From the NCBI GenBank assembly GCA_943735955.1, contig OX030960.1, positions 6,348,035 through 6,412,034 of the forward strand: a stretch of 64,000 nt of DNA, in the 5' to 3' direction. Source of the DNA: Piscicola geometra. Taxonomy: Eukaryota > Annelida > Clitellata > Hirudinida > Piscicolidae. The notes below the pieces were generated by a model. It made no database searches, was not told the DNA's origin, and saw only the letters and a list, made by a program, of their open reading frames with translations. The translations under genes and the position numbers were made by a program. This document shows positions 26,024-38,387 of this stretch, piece after piece (position 1 is the first letter of the stretch; each line of letters opens with the position of its first letter).

Positions 26024-26885
26024 ATGTATGTCAGTATGGGGCAAGTGATCTTATAGAGCAACAATTATATAATGATTGATAAAGAATAGAAACTATAACA
26101 AAGAGTTTTAATGTTTATGTTGGCGTGTGATAGAGGTATTCAATATAGAAATTATTAATATTATTATTATTAAAAATTGCAAGAATATGTGCAAAAAAAA
26201 CAGCAAATATTTTTGCTCCAATTTATCTATTTATAATTTATAAAATGTATAAAATTGTATCTTCAACACAGCACTGACCTCGAGGGTTCATTCTCTTCAA
26301 AGTCGAGACTATCTTCCTCCAGAGGCCTGATATTCTTATTTGATAGGTCCTGGTGGAAGTGGTGCTATGCTGGGGCATGGAAGATGAAACAGTTAATTAG
26401 GTAACACTTATTTGAAGCAACATGATAACCTAATTGTGGTAACTCAAGCACTGGCAATATGAATAAGAGAAAACAACTCACCAATGCATCCTGCTTTTCT
26501 TCATATTCCTTATCTTTATCCTATGTGGGAGCATAATGTTCAGAGATTATTTCATGAAAAAGATAGGCATATAAAAGATGATAATAAGAAAAAACCAATG
26601 GGTTTGGCTGAAGGTTTGCCAGCGTCTGAGGTGTCAGTGTTCTGCATGGGAAAAAAAGTTTTTCAATGAATGAGGAGAATGAATGTGAGTGTTTCAGATT
26701 AAATGCAAAAGTTTCGCCGTTTCACATTTTATCTACACATGAATGTTAGAGTGGTTAATTGAGATGCAATTGTTGAAATTGAGTGTCCTTCAAGACTCAC
26801 ATATCATCCCTGATGCACTCCTCCAGGGCGGCAAACGTTCCACTGGAGAGCAATGGACTAATGAACTCAGTTTCTTCCGTCTGAC
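24309..26885 (-). CDS. p53/p63/p73-family transcription factor, first exon not found
   Basis: Phase-matched exons: 26885-26801, 26641-26596, 26520-26482, 26349-26279, 25917-25860, 25663-25390, 25243-24876, 24661-24572 and 24413-24309, ending TAG. The N-terminal exon has FISPLLSSGTFAALEECIRDD, an acidic amphipathic stretch like a transactivation domain. The DNA-binding domain runs from MSCTYLPSTNTLYARF (human-type TCTYSPALNKMFCQ) through NCPFH to FTCRSSCQGGIHKRP and DCPGRARV. The four zinc ligands (C, H, C, C) are present. At the two main DNA-contact positions, human R248 aligns with K and R273 with W. After the domain come MDEIKRQHDEMKRQHDEMRR and ELQTSNDKLRSQNTSLLRR, a heptad-like coiled coil, with no recognisable tetramerisation motif. 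The acceptor at 25243 is weak. The starting exon lies above 26885. A gene symbol is withheld because p53 and p63 types cannot be separated here. Confidence 0.85.
25928..26022. repeat. (AT)n-(GT)n compound microsatellite at a p53-gene intron end
   Basis: About 37 AT units followed by about ten GT units. On the gene's strand the AT tract ends only about ten bases before the acceptor of exon 25917-25860, replacing the usual pyrimidine tract. Confidence 0.95.
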
Positions 26886-27694
26886 CTGTGCAAGCAAAAC
26901 ACGTGCTTAGGCCATGATGTATATATACTTTTTTCATTATTAAATATTCTTTGAATAAACATTTATGGAATACTTACTCATCACTATTAACATGGAGATA
27001 ATACAATTTTTTTTACAAACGCAAGTACTTTAGTACAGGGCATAGAATAAATATTTTAAAAATGGATTGAAAGTTTAGCAAAGACAACCTATTTAAAAAA
27101 CCAGACAAAATAATTTCCCAAAATTTTGTCAAAGATTTTCTAACACTTTCAAAAATTTTTTTTCCTCGTTAATCCACCCAAAAACCAATTTTCATTTTCA
27201 TAGGTAGACTGAAGTTTCATAATTCAAAATATTGTCTGTAGAATACATTTTCTTGCTATTTAAAATAGAATACTTATTCAAGTTCACTGAAAAAATCAGT
27301 TTGCATACAGATGTCTTCATATAATTTATTATAATATTCAAACTTCCATAGAGTCTATAATTGAGTGCTTTTGGAGCCATTTTTTTGTGGATTGGTTTTT
27401 GTATATTAGTTGTCTTTGAATCTAAGACTTAGATGCAGGAAAATAATTATGTAATTAAAGTTATTAATTAGATGAAAAAAATATCTCAATGTGTTTGTGT
27501 TGAATCATGTTCCGTGTAAGTATTCAGACAATGGATTAAGTGGATCAGTGATTTAAATTTTAAATCCATTTATTTATTTTTAGTTAAAAAAAGTGCAGTT
27601 TTTGAGAAAGCCAGAAATAATGTGAATAAAGATCACTTTTAAAGAATTTTTTGAATTAAAAGTTATCATTCAGGAAAGCTTCCAAGATTAAAAA
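26886..27694. other. Head-to-head region between p53-like gene and KASH gene
   Basis: AT-rich. It must contain the missing first p53-gene exon and the promoters of both genes, unless these lie further away. The minus frame at 27198-27380 has no recognisable content or matching donor. Confidence 0.45.
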
Positions 27695-29501
27695 ATGAAG
27701 CCGAAAATCTATTGCGAGCTTTCCAACTCGAACGCTTCTTCTCTGTACGAGGCGAGCGAGAAAAGCAGTATATGCTCGATGGATGATTCTTCAACGGAGA
27801 TGGCAGGCAACGACTCGCCTGCCACACTGGGCTCCTTCACCTTTCCTCTGGACGAACTGCGCAAAAAATACAAGAGGGAATTCAATGCTGCCATCCGCAA
27901 GAACTACAAACACATCATGAACGAAGGCATCATGGACTTCTGTCTCAAAGTAATTATTTTAAATCAATTAAATTAATATTTTTTAATTCTAATTAATAAT
28001 CATTTATAATATCTAGTTATTAATCACTCACTTTGTAACGGAAGCTCACGGAGAGCGACCAGTCAGCCTCGGAAGACACGAGTTTGAGCAACGATGCACC
28101 CAGTTACCATGAGTTTGTCAGGCAGTACAACGATCTCTCGCAGCGCCTGCAGACCTTCAAGCAACAACTCGCCAACAACGAGACATCCTCCCTCTCTGAG
28201 AAGTACCTCGATAAGGTTCTTGCCGCATTTAATGCATTTAAAACAAATTTTTCAATTATTTTCTAGCTTTTATTTGATGGAAGTGAAAATAACTGAAATT
28301 CAAACAATAAGTCGTTAAATTACTCAATTTAATGTTGCATTTTACATGTTGCAGGTTTACCACGAGGAACTGCTACACAGACTGACTCGCAGGACACAAT
28401 TCAAGGACTACTCCCAGCAATTGCTGCAACATTACCCATCAATGCGAGAGGAGATCACGAGCAGACAACTGCACATCGATGTTCTATGGACTGAACTGCA
28501 AGCCTTTGTCGGTTGCAACAGCCCCCTCACTCTCCTCAGAGGTGTGTGTGTTTGTGTTGCTGTGGGCGTGTGTATGTATATGTATGTCTTTGCAACACCT
28601 TGTATTCTTTGCATGTTACTTCTACTTGGAAACGGATATTACAAATTCTCTAACAATCTCCGTTCTCCATCCTCACCCATCACCTTCTTCCTCACCAACC
28701 AACCAACCATGCAACCAACCAACCATGCAACCAACCAACCAACTAAGCATGCAACCAACCAACCACCTCATTCAGATATTGAGAGTGACGTGAGCAGCTA
28801 CGGCAGCTGGATGGAGGGGTTGGAGGGCAGACTGGCTCGGGTGGAGGAGGGCAGCTCGTGCAAGCAGGGTGGTCGTCTCGAGGCTACTGTCATGGTGAGT
28901 GTGAGAAGTGTGTGTGTGTGTTAGGGTTGATGATAATGATGGTGGGGGTGGTGATGATGATGGTGGGGATGATGATGATGAGGATTATGATAATTTTCAT
29001 TTGATATAGCGCCAAGGTTAGGGTTAGGGCGATGGTTGCATTGCACCTTGCATTGTGATGTCGTTTTAGGAAGGTGTGTTCTTGCTGTTGTTGGAGGCAT
29101 CGTCGCTACATGACTTGTACTTGTGTTCAAAAAACTTGATTGTGCAAGTGACTGAGACTGCTTTGTAAGCCTGCTTCACAGCTCCGCATGTCTCAACATC
29201 TAATCTGCTCTCTGTTTAATGTAAGCTGGCTAAGAAATGTTTCTAGCACAAATACTCCTACCGCTTCTACTACCACTAATACTTACAATACTACTACTCA
29301 TTAAAGTGCCTATTTTAAAAGGTCTTTATTCTTCAAATCCTCGAAAATGTAAAGCTTTCCATGTTTGTGCACTGAGGATAACGCATCCGATTAATGTCGA
29401 ATATTTTTTCGATTTTTTGTGTTTACTTATCATGAAGTACTTTTGCATTTTGTTGCTTTTTCCTTGCCTCTTTGCATCCCTATATATGTACACAAAACCG
29501 T

Positions 29502-29532
<31 letters not shown>

Positions 29533-32500
29533 CACACACACACGCACACACGCACACACACAGGAATTGCACCAAGAGATACAACACAAGTCGAAGTGGG
29601 CTCCTTCCATCATCAACATTTGCCAAGACATCATCACTAAATCATCACTTCTCTCCCCCTCTTCTTTACCATCATTATCATCACCATCATCATCACCACC
29701 ATCAACCTCATCACCACCATTATCATCATCATCATCACCGCCATCATCATCATCACCCCCACCTCCATCAACATCATCATCAGCAGCAAGGGCTAGTGAG
29801 TTGCTAAGGCAAGCGCAGGAACTGCAACATCGATGGGAGGCGGTCTACATCAGATGTTTGGAGTGGCAGTTGAGGGGTGAGGGCAGGCAGAGGAGGTGTG
29901 GTGCTGATGATGATGGGCGAGATGATGATGATGATGATGGTGGTAGTCATGGTGGTAGTGGTGCAGAAGCTGATAGTTGTACAGAAGAGAGCTTCTACAA
30001 CGATGAAGTCGTACTGGAGAATGATGATGATGTGCAGGCGGGCAGCAAAAACATGCTTTCTATCATTGAAGAAATAGCGGATGAAGAAGCAGCTCTTCCC
30101 GTTGATTTCCATCCCTCCTTGCATCATCCTCATCCCTCCTTGCATCATCCTCATCTCTCCTTGCATCATCCTCATCCCTCCTTGCATCATCCTCATCTCT
30201 CCTTGCATCATCCTCATCATCTCCTCAACAAGCAACACGTCTTCAATGAAGAGTTCACAAATCTCCGGACTGACGTTGGCTACTCCTCGTCGTGTAACAA
30301 TGCATCACACCAGGCGCCCGAGAACACGACTGCGTGCATCAGGTCAATAGTTGATCTGCAAACAGAGCACTTTGAGCACAAGGTAGTCGATCATACCAAT
30401 GCAGCATCTGACCTGAGCGACAGTAGTGGCATCGCAGCCACTGGCAGTAGCGTCACCAGCAGACCTTGTTCAGGCAGCAAGAGTGGCTTTGCGAGCGCAG
30501 TTGAACCCTCGAAACACGGTGACGACTGCAACTTACATGCACCTCACAAGGGTGATTATGTCAGGTCGTTGATGCCAGTTACAATGGGAAGTCTAAGTGA
30601 GGATGAGTGTGGCAAGAGGAGGAGGAGGATGGAGGAGGGGAAGAGAGGGGGGGTGAAGAGTGATGGCGAGGGCTGCAGAGGAGAGTGGACGAGTGGAGGG
30701 GGTGGCATTTTGAGGGCTCGAGGGTGTGACAGACTGCACGAGGTTTCCTTCATGGCTGTCGAAAAGTCTCCCACCAAGAGAAGTCGCATGTGCCTGTCGT
30801 ATGGTGGGTGTCTGTTGATTTTTAAAATACTTTTTCAAGTTATTTAAAGCACATTCTTTTATCTACATAACAGAACTTGCATTGCACTAAAACTTTCAAA
30901 TCTTTGGCTTCTTTAACTGTCATCATCATCATCATCTCACAAAATCTACAAATCATTATCATCACCACTATTTCATTATATTCCCACGAAGTCTCTACAG
31001 CATCATCATCCTCATCATCATCATTACAACAGTATTGTTCCTTCAAGAAATTCATGTTATGCGTGCGTTTGTGTGCATGTGTTTGTGTGCGTGTGAAACC
31101 GTGTAGAAATGTGTTAATCAGTACATCTGCATATCATGGGAAAGGTGTTTCAGGAGAGCTTTCTAATTCTGACAACACACTACCCTCTGCAGATTAATTA
31201 TTTATGCATTTATTCATTATTCATTTACCAGGATATGATGATGATGACAATGTTGGTGATGATCATTTTTTTAACTCATAGTATAGAAATATATTTTTTT
31301 ATACAATTTTGACATTGAAAAGGGGGATTTTAAAAGAATTCAAAAAGAAAATAAGCAAATAAGTTTTCAAAAAAGAATATAAACGTTTGTATGTACGTTT
31401 GTAGGGGCTGTTATCATTTCAGAAAACAGAGCACTTACATGGTTTTGTTGGTTATCTTCAAGGGCGTGTGTTGAGCTGCTGCAACAACTCTCAATCACTC
31501 TATAATTAAACCTGGATTAATTTATTGTTTCAGCCAATGCTCATCAACAAAATTTAATATTAACCATCTTTTTTGCTTGTTTTAAATCACTGGCAAAAAA
31601 TGCTGGGTTTCACAGTTGGTTTTAGTTTGAGGGAGTCTTTTTCTAGGAATGGGTCTTCTTGATCTTTGACTTCAAAATGTTCTCTTGTTCTCGACAAGTG
31701 AACAGCTTTAGTCTTCAGCGATTAAGCATTCTTCCAGCTGTGATGCACCAGCAAGAATTCTCCAGTGTGCAACAAGCTACCCCCTTCACCTCACTTACTC
31801 ATCCCACTTACTCATCCTTCTTACTCCACTCTTATTACTCGTTTCTATGGCATTTTAAATTCTCTTCAGAAGTTCTTAATTGTTTCATAGCTTCTACTTC
31901 ATGTTCGCATCAACGCATTTTATTTACGACTAGCACTGCAACTATCATTGTTATTACTGTTTAATTTGGAAATGCATTTTCTAACATGTGTTAAAGAACC
32001 ACCCATGTGTTGAGAATGCAGTGTATAGAGTTGTCTCATAGACCTGGCGTTGTTTTTTTATTATAATTATTACAATATCATACATTACTTCAGTGTATCA
32101 GAAGACAATGCAATAAATTACAAGGCGTCACAATGAAAGCTCATTAAAGCACAATAAAAGCCATTTAAACAATTTAAAATACAATAAAAAGTGTAATAGA
32201 TTAGAGTGCAATTGAATGGAATAGCACATGAAATATGAAATAGAATAGCATTCATTAATGATGATACATTTCATTGATGATAGGTTCAAGGCTGGTATGC
32301 CTGCAAAGCGTGTCTGATCAGCATTTGCATCATCATCATCATCATCAGCACCCACTTGTCACCCTCAAATCATGCAACCTTCACCTACCCTGCAGACAAC
32401 CTGGTAAGGAGGTGTAGTGGTGGTGGTGCTGATGATGATGATGGTCATGGCGGTGGTGATGATGATGGTCGTGGTGGTGATGATGATGACGACTCGACGA

Positions 32501-35315
32501 CTAGGAAGGTCAGAAAGGTTGCTTCGTCTGAGATGGGTGCACTGAAGATGGAAAGTGAAGGTGGAGGAGGAGGAGGAGGAGGAGAAAAAGGAGGTGGAGG
32601 AGGAGGAGGAGAAAAAGGAGGAGGAAGACAAGGTCTCATACAGAGGCTTGAAGGTGATGCAATGCTGCGTGATTCATTTGAAGTGATTCAATTAGACACG
32701 ATAAATGTGACACCATTTAGACACGATAAATGTGACACCATTTAGACACGATAAATGTGACACCATTTAGACACGATAAATGTGACACCATTTAGACACG
32801 ATAAATGTGACACCATTTAGACACGATAAATGTGACACCATTTAGACACGATAAATGTGACACCATTTAGACACGATAAATGTGACACCATTTAGACACG
32901 ATAAATGTGACACCATTTAGACACGATAAATGTGACACCATTTAGACACGATAAATGTGACACCATTTAGACACGATAAATGTGACACCATTTAGACACG
33001 ATAAATGTGACACCATTTAGACACGATAAATGTGACACCATTTAGACACGATAAATGTGACACCATTTAGACACGATAAATGTGACACCATTTAGACACG
33101 ATAAATGTGACACCATTTAGACACGATAAATGTGACACCATTTAGACACGATAAATGTGACACCATTTAGACACGATAAATGTGACACCATTTAGACACG
33201 ATAAATGTGACACCATTTAGACACGATAAATGTGACACCATTTAGACACGATAAATGTGACACCATTTAGACACGATAAATGTGACACCATTTAGATACG
33301 ATAAATGTGACACCATTTAGACACGATAAATGTGACACCATTTAGACATGATTAGTTAGAGACTTTTAATTACAAAAAGAGGTAATTAGAGAAGATATCC
33401 TTTTGCCCTATTCTAAAAAAATCTCATAGAAACTAAATTGTAATTCCAATGCAAGTAGAATTTATAATGAGGGGTGTACAGCATTAGACAGCATGCAGAG
33501 CAGAGTACAGTTTCAGCGGCAGCAATGTCACAATTACACGCTCACCATGATGACACTCCAGAGGACGTGCAGCTGGTGCCAATGATGTGTGGCGATGACA
33601 CTGCCGATGACGTCAGCAGTTTCCACTCTGAGGTACTCATTGAGTATCATTATCATCATCATCATCGTCATCATCATCATCATCATCATTATCATCATTA
33701 TCATCATCATCATCATCACATCCTCATCACTTCATCATCCATTTATCATTATGCATTTGCATTATAGAATAGAGTAAATGTATCTAAATTGGCTGCAAAG
33801 AAGTTGTGATCGAGTGCTCATCATTCTGATTGCACATCACCAATGCCTCAAGCACACGCGCCATACAAGGTGGAACTGAGCGACATCGACTGCGAAGACA
33901 TCAGTCTCAGGAGCGAGGTGGGAGTGTGGCTGGAAGACAACGTGTGGTCTGATGCTTCCATCTTCCACTCTACCCCGAAGGTGTGCATGCCGTGCTGGTG
34001 GTGGTATGCTGATGGGTCTTTACACTGCTGGTTCTTTACACTGCTGGGTCTTTACACTGATGCGTTTGTTGTTTATGGGCTGCCTTGAAAATGCTTTCCT
34101 TCTTCTGGGCGAGGTGGTAGATGCAACCTACATTGGCGGTTGAAGGGGGCTTCTGGGGCAGCATCGGCTTGCGACTTCGTAGTACCAGTGATATTCTAGT
34201 TAAACTCGTTCAAGTTTTAATTTCAGTTGCGTAATGCAGTGTCATTAAAGCGCCACAAAACCTCATCAAAGTTACACCACACAGAGGTCCAGGTGCTCAA
34301 AGGAGAGGATAATGCAGAAGCCTCACAACAACAACCCTTACAACTACAACAACCCCCACAACTACAACCCTTACAACTACAACAACAACAACAACCCCTT
34401 CAACAACCACAATAACAGCTACAACAACAACAACAACCCGGACGAATCCGACTCGGACGCAGACGACTTCGAGGAGCTGCTCAGTCACTTCAGCAAGGCC
34501 CTCCTCCTCAGCAGGCAGTCCATGCAGGAGACGCTCACTGCTGCCGCTACTGCTGCCTGCCAAGTGGTCAGTTTGCCGCCGTTTGCCCCATTAGCGCGAT
34601 AAGAATGATAATGGTCAAAATAATCATGCTCACAATCAAATTAATTTGGATAATAATCATCATCGTCAGAGTCAATGCAATTATAATGATAGTTACAATA
34701 ATGATTATAATACCGAGATTAGTGAAAATAAATTATTAAATGTAGGAAAAAATAATATATAAAAGCACCGAGCAACATCAATTAGGATCATCCCATGGCA
34801 ACAGTTGGAGTGCTTGACGACGGCACAGATGAGTCTGAGGTGCCTGCAGCAGCTGATGAGCGCTGCCACCTCGAACCACTACCAGCACTTCCTTGACCTG
34901 CCTCGTCTCCAAGGTGCTGCTTTCGTGGCGTGTGGTGCGGCGAGGATGCTTGTTGTGCTTGTTGTTGTGGTGGTGGGGTGTTGTAACAGGGTGTGGTGTT
35001 GTAACTGGGTGTGGTGTTGTGGTGGGGTGTTGTAACAGGCTGTGGTTGTTGTTGTGGTGGGGTGTTGTAACAGGGTGTGGTGTTGTGGTGGGGTGTTGTA
35101 ACAGGCTGTGGTGCGGTTTTTTGTGCTGTTGGGACGTGCTGTGGTTTGTTGTGGTGATGTGGCGTGGTGCTGTGCTGTGGTTTTGGAGTGTGGTGGGGGT
35201 GATGTGTTGTGGTGTGGTAGTAAAACTATTAAATACCATTGTGGGCACATAGAATAGGAAGAAAGAGAAAGAATCACACACACACATATAGCATACAAAT
35301 ATTTCTATTGGCCAC

Positions 35316-35377
<62 letters not shown>

Positions 35378-37635
35378 CACTGATCAGAGAGTGGGTGGAT
35401 CTGGAGGCGGAGTTGCTGTTGCACGAGGAGAAGCGGATGGAGGGGGTGATGCAGGAGGTGGAGGTGAAGAGGAGGAGGGTGCAGAGGTGAGGAGGGTGGT
35501 GTTGATGATAATGATGAAGGGGGGAAGGGTGTTGATGACGATGTTTATAATGACGTTTTTGAGTATGATCATGATGAGGGTGATGATGATTATGAAAAAT
35601 CCACATGATGAGACTTATTACTAAATGAGATCGATTCACTCACTCCATGCCTCGCTCAAACTCACTCAAGCCTACTTCTACCGCTATTCTACAGATCACA
35701 GGAGGTGGTCTTGGAGGTGGATGCAAGTCTGGCTGCAAGTCTAAATGGTCCCAAGTCTGTGCTCAGACATCTGCATGAAGCCATCACCACACTCAAAGTG
35801 GGTGTGGTGGGCGGATGGGTGGTTACCACACTGTGGTGCGTGCAACGGGTGTAGGGGTTGTCGTGGTTGTGGCTTATAATGGGTGTTTTAGAGGTAGATG
35901 ATCGAGATCAATGGGCTGTTTAAAGACTTCTCAATGCACGACAGACTGAAAGGCAAGAGATGGTGGAAGTGAGGAGGGGTGTTGATGAGGTGGTGCAGTC
36001 AATGCTGTCAGGAGGCATGTCCAAGATCTACAACACTGTCCTAGCAGCTCACAACAACAGCAACAACTGCAGCAGTATCATCAACAATACCAACAACAGC
36101 AACGTTGCCATGTTGTCAGCACGCAAAGAATATCTACAAACAGGCTACAACGACATCGACAACAACATCAACTACAAAAGCAACAACAACATTTGCAACA
36201 ACAACTTCACCGTTTGCAACAAAGCCGATGTGAACAACAATCTGGCAAGCAGAGAGTCTGTTGCTTCGTACTTATCGACTTATCAACGCCTCTCGTCCTC
36301 CCTTGAGACCACTTCACACCTCTGCTGCAGGCACTCTCGCCTGTGAGTTGCCCCTTTCCTGCTTCGTTCAATTAGTCGTTCTATTATAGGATCATGACTA
36401 CGTTGTTGTAACACTACTAACACCCTAGCCACTAAGCCATGACTGCACTATTACACTGCAGTACAATCATACCAGCCACACCACAATACAACCACAACAA
36501 CCACATTAACCACATCACACAACAACCACACTATAAAACCACATTAGCCACAACCTTATTTCAACCACACTACACCAACCACAACCACACTACACCAACC
36601 ACAACCACACTACACCAACCACAACCACACTACACCAACCACAACCTTACTTCAACCACACCACAGCAACCACACTACAACCACCCTACACCAACCACAC
36701 CACAGCAACCACATCACTCCAACCACACTACAACCACCCTACACCAACCACACCACACCACACCAACCACACTACACCAACCACACCACTTCTGACAACC
36801 ACCCAAAAGCTTGGACAGCATGTTAGACAGGCTACAGAGGAGTCTTAACTGTGAGGAACTCAACCACTCGACCGCTGAAGCACTCACCGCTACTGACGCC
36901 CAGCCTCTGGCAGGAGATGCTGCAATGGACTTGTTGCAGACCAGGCTTGGAGAGATGCACTCACTGCGCCAGTCTCTGTGTGCTGATGTCTCTGCTGCTG
37001 TTGCTGCAGGTCATGCTGATGATGATGATACTATTGGTGATGATAATGATTCTTCTTATAGAAGGCTTGATGAAGATACTCTTGGTGATGATAATGATAG
37101 TAGTGCAGGAGGTGCAGTAATTGGAAGGAGGTGTGTGGGGAGTTTGGTGAAAGGGATGGAGGAGAGGGTGGTGAGGTTGAGGTGTATGTGTGAGGAGTTG
37201 AAGGGAAGAGGTGGAGGAGTGATTGAGCGTGGAATGAGGGAAGGTGGAGTGAGTGAGGTTGGAATGAATAAGGTTGGAGTGAGTGAAGAAGAAAGGAGTG
37301 AGAGTAGAGTTAGTGAGAGAGGGAGAAAGATGAAAGGAAAACGAGGGAATTCATGGGAAAATGTGAGTTTGAAAAGAAGGAAAGAAGGGGGGGATGCGTG
37401 CGCTGGGAAGGCGATGAGGAGTTGTGATGGCGGGAAGGAGAAGGGAATAGAGGGGGTGTGGAGTGGTGGCAGGAGGGTGTTGAGTGTGGGTGTTGCAATG
37501 TCGATGGCGTTTGTGTTGCTTGCGTGGTGGTGGTGGTGGTGTAGTGCTGGTGGTGCTGGTGGTGTGTCATGTGAGAATGAGGAGTGGAAGATTTCTATGC
37601 AGTTGCAATACAAGAATGGAGAGCCTGCTGTGTAG
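27695..37635 (+). CDS. Nesprin-like KASH-domain protein with spectrin-like repeats
   Basis: A 14-exon model, all phases compatible, 1426 aa: 27695-27949, 28045-28215, 28355-28541, 28776-28894, 29564-30803, 32396-32653, 33517-33632, 33870-33980, 34285-34563, 34805-34913, 35378-35486, 35695-35797, 35945-36342 and 36810-37635. Helical spectrin-like segments include YHEFVRQYNDLSQRLQTF, ELLHRLTRRTQFKDYSQQLL, ASELLRQAQELQHRWEAVY and ALIREWVDLEAELLLHEEKR. They are split by Asp/Gly-, Ser/Pro- and Asn-rich spacers. The C-terminus has a basic stretch, one hydrophobic helix (VAMSMAFVLLAWWWWWCSAG), a cysteine (VSCENEEW), then LQYKNGEPAV at the stop. Nesprins end (L)RYxNGPPPT, so this looks like a KASH peptide that would bind SUN proteins in the perinuclear space and link the nucleus to the cytoskeleton. 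The ends of exons 6 and 7 and the start of exon 9 are the least certain. Confidence 0.7.
28690..28765 (+). repeat. (ACCAACC)-type repeat in KASH-gene intron 3
   Basis: Repeated ACCAACCAACCATGCA units lie just before the acceptor at 28775. Confidence 0.85.
29502..29562 (+). repeat. (CA)n forming the acceptor of KASH-gene exon 5
   Basis: A CA tract with a few CG interruptions runs directly into CACAG and the exon at 29564, so the microsatellite itself is the 3' splice-site region. Confidence 0.9.
30106..30213 (+). repeat. In-frame 21-bp repeat (HPSLHHP) inside KASH-gene exon 5
   Basis: Five 21-bp units encode HPSLHHP/HLSLHHP in tandem within the coding exon. Frame is preserved because the unit is a multiple of three. 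Confidence 0.85.
32696..33345 (+). repeat. 25-bp minisatellite, about 26 near-identical copies
   Basis: The unit starts ACACGATAAATGTGACACC and ends ATTTAG. Copies are almost perfect (one C-to-T change near 33297). The unit is not a multiple of three. It lies in the KASH gene just after the predicted donor at 32654, so it is interpreted as intronic. Confidence 0.95.
33648..33721 (+). repeat. (CAT)n tract in KASH-gene intron
   Basis: CAT/CGT/TAT triplets directly after the donor at 33633. His- and Ile-rich frames here are repeat translations. Confidence 0.9.
34970..35120 (+). repeat. GT-rich minisatellite (GGGTGTTGTAACAGG)
   Basis: Several copies of a GTGGTGGGGTGTTGTAACAGG motif in the intron between exons at 34913 and 35378. 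Confidence 0.85.
35313..35376 (+). repeat. (CA)n forming the acceptor of KASH-gene exon 11
   Basis: A CA tract ends CACAG at 35377, immediately before the exon. This is the second such case in the gene. Confidence 0.93.
36540..36790 (+). repeat. (ACCACACTACACCAACCACA)n minisatellite in last KASH-gene intron
   Basis: Roughly 20-bp units of ACCACA, CTACA and CCAACC fill most of intron 36343-36809. The Thr/His-rich frame over it is not treated as coding. Confidence 0.88.
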
Positions 37636-38267
37636 TGTGGTGGTTAGTTGTATTTTTGGGATGTGGTGGGGTGGTGGAGTGTGGTGTGTTTTTGTTGGTT
37701 GTTGTGTGGGTTTTTTGTGTTTACCTGTTTAGTTGTGCGTTTCACACTATAGTTGTATTTATCACGTTTAGAGTAGTCGTTTCGAATTCAAATTATGGCT
37801 TTTATTAATTGTACGTTTCGATTTTAAATTAGTTTTTTCCTAGTTTAACGTTCCAGTTGTCTTTTCTACGTTTTACATGTCACTTTCGCCTTCTTTTTTT
37901 GTATCTTTCAAGTTTGTATGTCGTCTTAACGCTCTGTTATGTGTCGCTTCGTTGTCGTTTCTTTAAATCGTTAAAGCCACGCATTTTTTGAAGATCTGTT
38001 TTCTTAAATCATTAAATTGTAAGTATTCATTTTGTTTTCAAGACTCTGTCCATTTCTGGTTTACTTTTCGTTGCCTGAATGTTTCACACACTTCTTTGAG
38101 TCACCACTCCATCTCTCTTGTCACTCCATCTCTCTTGTCACTCCATCTCTCTCCTCACTCCATCTCTCGTCACTATTATCAGGTCATGTTTTATGTGCTG
38201 TTAGGTACTGCTCTTGCAGTCTATTTGCCAGCTACACTCTGCTACATTCAAGGTGCTTCCTACGCGC

Positions 38268-38268
<1 letters not shown>

Positions 38269-38356
<88 letters not shown>
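38269..38356 (+). repeat. (GT)n microsatellite
   Basis: About 44 GT units. Confidence 0.96.
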
Positions 38357-38357
<1 letters not shown>

Positions 38358-38381
38358 TCATCTATCGGTATAAGAAAAAAA

Positions 38382-38387
38382 AATAAA
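38382..38387 (+). terminator. Candidate polyadenylation signal for the KASH gene
   Basis: AATAAA, about 750 nt after the stop, in an A-rich stretch beside the GT microsatellite. It is the first clear one seen. Confidence 0.3.

Noticed and set aside
29011..29030. GGTTAGGGTTAGGG telomere-like string
   Set aside because: Only two units inside an intron. Too short to suggest an interstitial telomere.
32696..33345. Regular 25-bp repeats resembling a CRISPR array
   Set aside because: Units are directly tandem with no unique spacers, in an animal genome. It is a minisatellite.
35898..35944. Short segment MIEINGLFKDFSMHD as an extra KASH-gene exon
   Set aside because: It reads well, but no donor lets it join the next exon without loss of phase. 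It may be real if the acceptor at 35945 is wrong.
36439..36795. 118-aa Thr/His/Pro-rich plus frame
   Set aside because: It lies in the last KASH-gene intron and is a 20-bp minisatellite. Phase-matched splice sites flank it.
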